A program made the translations under genes and the position numbers. A model generated the notes under the pieces. It made no database searches and was not told the origin of the DNA. It was given only the letters and a program-made list of their open reading frames with translations. Below, one piece after another: positions 57,590 to 64,000 of a stretch of 64,000 bases of DNA. How positions within the stretch are numbered: position 1 is the stretch's first letter; the number at the start of each line of letters is the position of its first letter. The DNA is from Arbacia lixula (taxonomy: Eukaryota; Echinodermata; Echinoidea; Arbacioida; Arbaciidae), in contig OZ022593.1 of NCBI GenBank assembly GCA_963669155.1, positions 8,732,366-8,796,365 on the forward strand. The letters are read 5' to 3'.

Positions 57590-58860
57590 ATACAACAGAG
57601 GGCTCATTAGGTGGTCTGCCATGCCATGGCAGATCACCTCTTGTTTTTGTCCGAATTTTCTTTCTTTATTATTATTTATTTTTATTCCTATTTTTTGTGA
57701 CATGGATATCTCAACAATGCATGGACCATGTTTCATCAAATGTTCATCATGTATAGGTATATATGTGAACATGTCACAGGAACATTTTCAAGGTCATTAC
57801 GTAATCGTGACGTCATGCACGAGCAATTTAATGAAAATCTATTATTTCATGTAGCTCTAAAACCGTTCATCTCTGTGTAATGAAATTTGGCATGTATATA
57901 ATTAATGACAAGACAATTAATTTCAATGAAGAAAAACGCGCGCGTACGCGTACGTTAGTGCATTAACGTGCGCGTAAAATAAAAAAATGCTCCAAATCAA
58001 CTAGAAATTGTTTTGCATATGTTTGATGCCATTTCTAGCATTTTTCAAATTTCCGCGCGTACGCGCGCGCGCGCGCGTTTTTCCGTGCGTTTAGCAAACG
58101 CAACGTCGGACAACCGTTTTTTCACTGGATTCATGTTTCTGACACTGCAAACAACACATCCTGAAATTTTGAGCCATTTCTATGCAATAATAAGGTCGTG
58201 CGGGTGCGTCAAAGTTCAAAGTCCGCGCGTGCGTCAATACGTTTTTGTGTGCAAAAACATGACCACCTTCAATCGGCCATAGCTCCTCAGAATGGCTGGT
58301 GACCCCCAATTTTTTTTTCATATTTTGAAAGAGTGGGAACTGTAGATGCTATTTCATGTATCATTTGGTCGTTAAATACATCGTAACGTCATCATACTGC
58401 CATATGAATCGAAAAAATCAATTTTCATGTATGACGTCATAAACTTTTTTACCCGTTCTTGCGTATCTCAGTAATCTTTGGTCAATTTTGTTCCAAATTT
58501 CAGTATGTGATAGCTGAGACATTGCTCTATGAGAAAGTAGCCCTAATATTTCAATAGGATTCTATCTTCATGGTATGAATTTGATTATAGACATTAATGT
58601 CAAAATCGATCGTAAGTACGTGTTATGTCAATGGAAGGGGTATTTATTAAATGACATGACGATCTTCTAGGAGCTGTATCTCGCTGATGTTCAATTCTGT
58701 TACTCTGAAATTTTAGTATGTTGTAGCTGAGTCTACTAGCTTTCGGGGACGTCATCTTTATTTTTTAATCAGATGTCGCGATCATGGCGAAATTTCATCT
58801 TGAATATCAATTTCTTAATCATTCTAGCCCCTGCTGGGCATTACGTGTTAAGTGAATGGG
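57590..58860. repeat. Large composite repeat with CG-alternating stretches
   Basis: Starts near the palindrome GGTCTGCCATGCCATGGCAG ATCACC. It has two alternating purine-pyrimidine patches (CGCGCGCGTACGCGTACG near 57937 and GTACGCGCGCGCGCGCGCG near 58059) that could form Z-DNA. It runs to the tRNA-like block at 58862. No open frame with a domain was found. That it is one element is inferred from its unlike composition, not from a second copy. Confidence 0.4.
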
Positions 58861-58861
58861 A

Positions 58862-58935
58862 AGATGTGTGGCTCAATTGGTAAGGCGCCGCGTTTTAAGA
58901 TCTCGAGGCCCCCGGTTCGATTCCTCGAGTGGGTA
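58862..58935 (+). ncRNA. tRNA-like sequence with Pol III A and B boxes, probably SINE head or tRNA pseudogene
   Basis: TGGCTCAATTGG (58869-58880) fits the A box and GGTTCGATTCC (58914-58924) the B box exactly. TAAGGCGCCGCGTTTTAAGA TCTCGAGG between them resembles the D and anticodon region of Leu tRNAs (TTTAAGA loop, TAA anticodon). The acceptor stem (AGATGTG against AGTGGGT) and parts of the T stem do not pair well, so a working tRNA is unlikely. It sits at the end of the composite repeat, which suggests a tRNA-derived SINE. Confidence 0.65.
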
Positions 58936-59356
58936 GGGTAAATTTTTGCATTCCTTTTACAATGTTTTTTTTTTGCCATCTTCTTCTGTTCTATCCCTCA
59001 CTTTGTCATTCTCTTTGAGATTTTCTTTCCCATTCGTTTTCTCTCGCCCCTTTATCTTACGTGGCTATTAATTACATGTTAGCACAATATACATGTAACC
59101 ATTTAGGCATGTCTCTGAAATGTACGTTAGTAGACATTGTAGGTGCGCTCTGAGCTTTCTTGAGCGGAGTCTCTGATTGCTTATGAATAGATGGTGTCAC
59201 GATTGAAGGTCCATATCACCGTGCATTTTCTAGCCCATGTCAGTGCATGAATTTGCCAATGCAGACCACCTTATACTTGTCCACAAGTATGTCTCGTTCA
59301 TTTTCTGATTGACCCTGTTTAATCCATCATTCCATAAATGGGCTCACCTTTTCGGT

Positions 59357-59594
59357 TAGCCTGGCTTCCAGGCAGCTACACATATTCATTCCAAACCAAG
59401 GCATATATTCACAGAAACATAGGGTCTAGCATCTAGAAGACTAGTCCCTATTCACATCTCCTCTTTCTTCAGTTTTGTCGAGCCACAGAAGAACTTAGTT
59501 TATTTTCCCCGAGACTCGTTTGAAATCTGTAACCAAAGCGAAACGAAGGTCGAGTTTTTATTAAAAATGTCCCAACAGCCTGGAGGCCAGGCTA
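59357..59594. mobile_element. TAGCCTGG-ended foldback repeat (family F)
   Basis: TAGCCTGGCTTCCAGGC on the left is matched by GCCTGGAGGCCAGGCTA on the right. GTCCCAACAGCC precedes the right arm as in other copies. 238 bp. Confidence 0.75.
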
Positions 59595-59599
59595 CATTC

Positions 59600-62030
59600 G
59601 AAGTGGAAGGAATAAAGAAGGGTCATTCTTGCAGATCGCTTCTTCAAGCAGTCAGAATCAGGAGAAGGAATGGTTTATCCAGAGAGATGGCTCAATCTGC
59701 TTTACCTCCTGCTTCATCTATCCCGTTTCACTTCTGTATACAAATGCTGCTCAGTCACGCGCCCCTCATTTCAACCCCGCTAGAGTCTAAAAAAAAAATT
59801 GAGACTTTCTGAAACGATGGGGTTACCTTTGTTTCAAAACTCTCTAAAACTTTGGATCCACCCTCAAAAAGTGGATGGTTTAATCATCTGTTATCGCTGC
59901 TTGTGGCAGCCAAGACGGATGGGTCCCTATCGCCCTCTTCGCACTTCAAGAAGAATCAGGGAGGTCTGCGCTCTCCAGAGAAACGCCCGCCCCAGCCATT
60001 GACATAACCCCTGACCCTGTTACTTGACCCGGTACTTGACCTCCGGTGTCGGTGCCCTTCTTGCCAGTGATAGGGGCGCTGTCCCAGGAGATAGCGGGCC
60101 CAGCCACTTATCTGTCAGGGAGATAGCACGTCTCCTGCGAAAACTGCTGAGAGATCACTTAGTGGTTCGGCAGGTTCCTACCACTATCGCTTTCTATTGA
60201 GGGTTAAAGAAGTTGTTTGTACTTGGTAATAGTCTTGAGAAAAATCTGGGCACCATCATATATAGAGTTGCAGATTAATCTGAATCTAGCGCAGGTCCAA
60301 TCCTCTATCTCAAGTATACAGGGCTACATTCTATCAATCACAATTCTTTTTAAGACAGAGCCCTGAGCCCCCCCCCCCCCCCCCCCCAGTAGCAAAATCA
60401 TAAACTCATCCAGGAAAAAACCTTTATTTTATTTCCTCCATCTTTACTCCACTCCAAGATACATTGGTCCCCCATACATCACAAACAGTTGCAATCTATT
60501 GCAACTCATTCTTTGTGGTCTGGGGAGTCGGAAATGTTTTTGCCTGTTTTAATGATATCATGGACAGTTGGGAGATTTTTGTGGCATAGTTTGTTATTAA
60601 ATGTCAAACTGATGAAAAAGCAATGACAATGGCTTACTCATCATAAATTAACAGAAGAAAGCATGTCAATTAAACATGTCCTTTAAGAAGTGACTTGAAT
60701 TGACAATGTAATGTTCTCAGGCCTTCCTCAAAAGAGACAGCCCTTGAAAATATTGAATCGTCGCCCACGGTTTGCCTCGCATTCAGATAATTCCCAGGGT
60801 AACTCGAGTTGATCAAACTTTATTGTCGGAGGTATGTCCTCTCATTAATAGGACACTCCCCATAGGCCCTAACCTTGTCAAGAAAACTACCCTGGGAGAC
60901 ATAAAAATGGAACTGACGGAGGTCTCGTGAGCAACTCCAGAATACCTGCTGTCACATGCGGACCTCCCAATGACTCAGAAATTACCACCTTGCAGAGACA
61001 AGAAGTCATCGTCAAACGTGTCCAATTTGGTCCTCGGCCCGAAATCACGGTTTGCTCATTTCACCCTTTGCTACCTGCCACTTTGTAATCGTCACGGCAA
61101 TGAGAGTGATGACAACTGTTACTGATCAAAAAGGTGGATATATACCGGGTGAGATTATTTTCCGAGAAGCTTTATTTCTGTTGAGTCATGTGACACGTCC
61201 CAGGCCTATCACTCAAAGGAGGTGCTCTTCCATTTGGATCCTATTTAGAGTACAGCTGTTTGTTGTGTTCCTATTTTGTGCATGAGTAATCCACTGAATG
61301 TGAACAGTTCTGAATCTAGTTAAACCCATGTTCACAGCAAAAGTATTCATGCTTTTTTTTTTATTATGCACAAATACGTGTTCACAGTTAAAATATATTG
61401 GTAAATTTATCACTTACTATGAACTACCTGTACTGGAAATGTTCAGGAAGCACGCTACTCATAATTTTATGGAGTTTGACCGTGACTTTTCAGTTCTACT
61501 AAGCATCACAATCCGGGTGGGTATCACTTGTGATAACAGCTCCTCTTTATCTCCTGCCACAGACATCTTCTCTGATACCTCGCTGAGGAATGATTGATGA
61601 AGAGTTTCTTTTTCTCCTGTCCCAATCCAATCCTTTAATAGTCTCCATGATTGATCTATCACCAGATTGGGCCGAATAACCTGCGTTCTATTCCAGCTAT
61701 CGCTAGCTCTGTCATGGCATCCCACGAGTAACTCTATTTCTGTATAATCTAGTTTTGATTACGGAGGCCTGCATTGTGATATTTTATCGTTCATAACTCC
61801 CTCCACCCTCCCCTCCCAATGTTCTTTTTTTTATAGGGTGGTAGAAATCCAGGCAATGGCAGTACAGTGAGGGCAACAAACTAACCATACTTTATCATAC
61901 TTCAAGGTCCATTGGATTACAATTACAGTAATTGCCATATGACCATTAATTAATTGATCAATCAATAAATGAATTCAAGGCCAGTAAAATTACAATCATA
62001 TGCTCCATAGTTTAATCCTCTCATTACCAT
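59600..62030. other. Unique DNA, no gene seen
   Basis: A C run lies at 60369-60387. The block 60720-61060 is repeat-free with TCF-like TGATCAAAC and might be regulatory. Open frames are short, without domains or matched splice sites. Confidence 0.45.
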
Positions 62031-62044
62031 TGGACTCTATACTC

Positions 62045-62140
62045 TAAAAGCCATCGGCTTTCTGGTGATACCTTGAATACATTGTTCATGAAAATTGTTT
62101 ATTTTGTTTATTAAATGAATACAAAATTTAATTGAATTGA
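62045..62140 (+). mobile_element. LINE-like 3' end fragment, second copy
   Basis: AAAAGCCATCGGCTTTCTGG, TTGTTCATGAAAATTGTTTA and TTTAATTGAATTGAGA align with 42165-42265. Confidence 0.55.
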
Positions 62141-62372
62141 GATAAGAGTGCGCCTAGCCAATAGCCTTTTTGTGGCATGTATTAAGAGGGTTAGTACAAT
62201 AAATTGATCAACTGGTACACCAATCATTGAATTGTGAGTCATCACTGTTGGATATGCCCACATCATTTATACATCGATGGAAATTTTCAATGGGCACACT
62301 ATACAACTCATTGCATCTCTATGCATTGTATTTAGATGTTACAGAAGGACCATTTCTGTTTAAACAATAGGT

Positions 62373-62545
62373 GCGTCTTCATTAGCCCGATCAGACTAAA
62401 AAGCCAGCTATTTTGCTGATCCGAGGGAACTAGCCTGAAGTTGCAATCGCGTCTTCATTAGCTCGAAACACAGGATACGTAAGCTCGAAACTCGGGATGC
62501 ATGAATTATCCCGATGTTCGCACAGGCGCAGTGTGCGACGGGTGT
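62373..62545. mobile_element. Foldback element arm (family D), solo
   Basis: GCGTCTTCATTAGCCCGATC, GGAACTAGCCTGAAGTTGCA and CGAAACTCGGGATGCATGAA match, in the same order, the complement of 17226-17060. Only one arm is present. Confidence 0.7.
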
Positions 62546-62570
62546 GTGACTAGCCAGTAGTATCTCACCA

Positions 62571-62727
62571 GGGCCATGCTGCATATCGGTTTTCAGTTAT
62601 TGTAACTTACCATCAATGGTAACTACCATAGCAACAGGTGCAATAATGACAGCTCATTGGCTGTTGCTATGGTGGTTACCATTGATGATAAGTTGAAATA
62701 ATTGAAAACCTATATGCAACACGGCCC
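62571..62727. mobile_element. Foldback repeat of 157 bp
   Basis: GGGCCATGCTGCATATCGGT and its imperfect complement in ATATGCAACACGGCCC bound arms holding ACCATCAATGGTAACTACCA TAGCAACAG and CTGTTGCTATGGTGGTTACC. Only about 30 bp lies between the arms. Confidence 0.75.
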
Positions 62728-62837
62728 AGAGTTGTATACACATGCATGAGTTAGTCTCTGCACTTTCAGACTCTTTTCAGACTCAATTATGACTTACTGT
62801 CAAGGGGTACGTGCCTTGAAATTAGTAGCCTACGTGT

Positions 62838-63060
62838 AGCTACCAGGCTGTTAAACACTGCTGATCCAAACTGAAAAATAAAGTCTGATATTCTAAGACT
62901 AGTAACTGTTTTATTCTTAGAACTGTTTTATCAGTCCACTGGGGATGCCAGAGAAGAAATCAGGAATGATTTAGTCTACTGCAGCGGTGCAGCCAGACCC
63001 CTTTTCTCAATACAATAGTTCAGTTTAGAAATGCCTAACAGCCTGAAAGGCAAGCTAGGA
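62838..63060. mobile_element. TAGCCTGG-type foldback repeat (family F), decayed
   Basis: TACCAGGCTGTTAAACACTG CTGATCCAAACT on the left, GCCTAACAGCCTGAAAGGCA on the right, with the shared word TTTAGTCTACTGCAG inside. Confidence 0.55.
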
Positions 63061-63155
63061 TTCTAGCTGCAACCTCTTTTCTATGTTACCATATAACGTG
63101 CCCTCTCCCTCACCTATCCCCTCATTTCTTCACCCCTCCATGCTCCCAATCAGAT

Positions 63156-63388
63156 TTAGGCTCGCTTCTAGACTATTGGACTTTGTAAACCCAAACTACC
63201 ACAGTAACATTTGGGTCTAGCATAGCAAGACCAATATCCCTCTTTCCCCCTAGGGTCCATCCCAGATGAGCCAGAGGAGAGCTAGACTACAGCTAGCCTA
63301 CATCCATCAGACCTCTTCGTTGTCCCTGCTTTATATGTCATTGTTTGATTTAAATCAGAAAAGTCCCACAGCCTGGAAGCCAGGCTAA
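63156..63388. mobile_element. TAGCCTGG-type foldback repeat (family F)
   Basis: TTAGGCTCGCTTCTAGACTA on the left, GTCCCACAGCCTGGAAGCCA GGCTAA on the right. GGGTCTAGCATAGCAAGAC and CAGCTAGCCTAC lie between. Confidence 0.6.
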
Positions 63389-63805
63389 GTCATATTCAAA
63401 GCTGCACAAAAAGAGCATTTACAATATGATGGGGGCACATCTGTTAAATATTTTCAATCTAAAGGTGAATGAAAACAGCATGGTGCTTGGATCCCCCAGA
63501 TTTCGAATGAATTCTTCTCACTAGGTTTTTCTCTCTTTTTTTGTCAGGTATGTCAGTTAGCAGCATTTCTGCACATTTTCGCTCCCACTCCTGGATCACA
63601 GGACTATATCCATAGTCGCCCTGTCAAAATACATCTCCATCAATCACCAGTATTATCAGGAATATCTTTATCATCTCTCTTTGTCTCTCTCCCACTCCAT
63701 CTCTCTCGCCATCCCTCTACATGTAACTCTCCATCCCCTCATTCCTATCCCATTGTTTTTCTCCCAATAAATAAATATACTTCAGCACATCTTTCCCCAT
63801 TTTCT

Positions 63806-63807
<2 letters not shown>

Positions 63808-63885
<78 letters not shown>

Positions 63886-64000
63886 AGGCTCTCTCTCTTC
63901 TTTCTCTGTCTCTCTCTGTCTCTCTGTCTCTCTCTAGGTCTCTGTTTCTCTCTCTTCCTCTTTTTGTCTCGCTTGCCATATTATCCTGTTTCTCCTTTTT
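63808..64000. repeat. (CT)n microsatellite running to the window end
   Basis: A CT run from about 63816 to 63880 with two interruptions, then GTCTCTCT-type sequence continuing to the end. Confidence 0.92.

Noticed and set aside
58862..58935. Functional tRNA-Leu gene
   Set aside because: The acceptor stem and T stem pair poorly; it is better explained as a tRNA-derived repeat.
1..64000. CRISPR array, operons or phage genes
   Set aside because: Tandem repeats here lack regular unique spacers, and all gene signals are eukaryotic split exons.

Overview
The window looks like intergenic and intronic DNA from a marine invertebrate deuterostome, most likely an echinoderm of sea-urchin type. The grounds are general: GT-AG introns, very long introns, long (CT)n and (CA)n microsatellites, many TTAA-flanked foldback MITEs, a truncated LINE with a poly-A tail, a tRNA-like SINE head, and abundant ACATGTA-type words. 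Nothing here suggests bacteria, a virus or an organelle. The species cannot be fixed from the sequence alone. True coding sequence is under 2 percent. Almost every long open frame is a translated microsatellite.

The main gene lies on the minus strand and crosses most of the window. Four exons chain together with agreeing splice phases: 47145-47047 (F and G strand-like end of an upstream Ig-like domain), 17473-17302 (first half of an Ig domain, with the B-strand Cys and C-strand Trp), 13165-13053 (second half, with the YxC F strand) and 11097-10895 (G strand, a six-cysteine tail and the stop codon). The product reads as a secreted or extracellular immunoglobulin-superfamily protein with an unrecognised Cys-rich C-terminus. 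Its 5' exons lie beyond the window or were not found. The split of the Ig domain and its wording resemble the neuregulin Ig domain, but no EGF exon was seen. A further exon-like segment at 22657-22528 has matching phases and may be an extra or alternative half-domain.

A second minus-strand gene starts at 4150. A 69-codon first coding exon with one membrane segment ends in a good donor at 3943. The 3' part of this exon and the flanking intron are duplicated just downstream (3820-3671), leaving an in-frame but acceptor-less exon copy.

The rest is repeats. Between 30 and 56 kb, inside and just upstream of the 29.6 kb intron, sit seven copies of one near-perfect palindromic MITE with TTAA target sites, plus other foldback families, one nested in another. 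From 52 to 56 kb there is a run of different 110-160 bp tandem repeats. Around 57.6-59 kb a composite repeat carries CG-alternating DNA and a tRNA-like Pol III promoter. A 69 bp hairpin at 46122-46190 has the dimensions of a pre-miRNA. Polypurine and polypyrimidine tracts at 2.2, 7, 13.3, 37, 44, 46.7 and 63.8 kb explain most of the apparent open frames.
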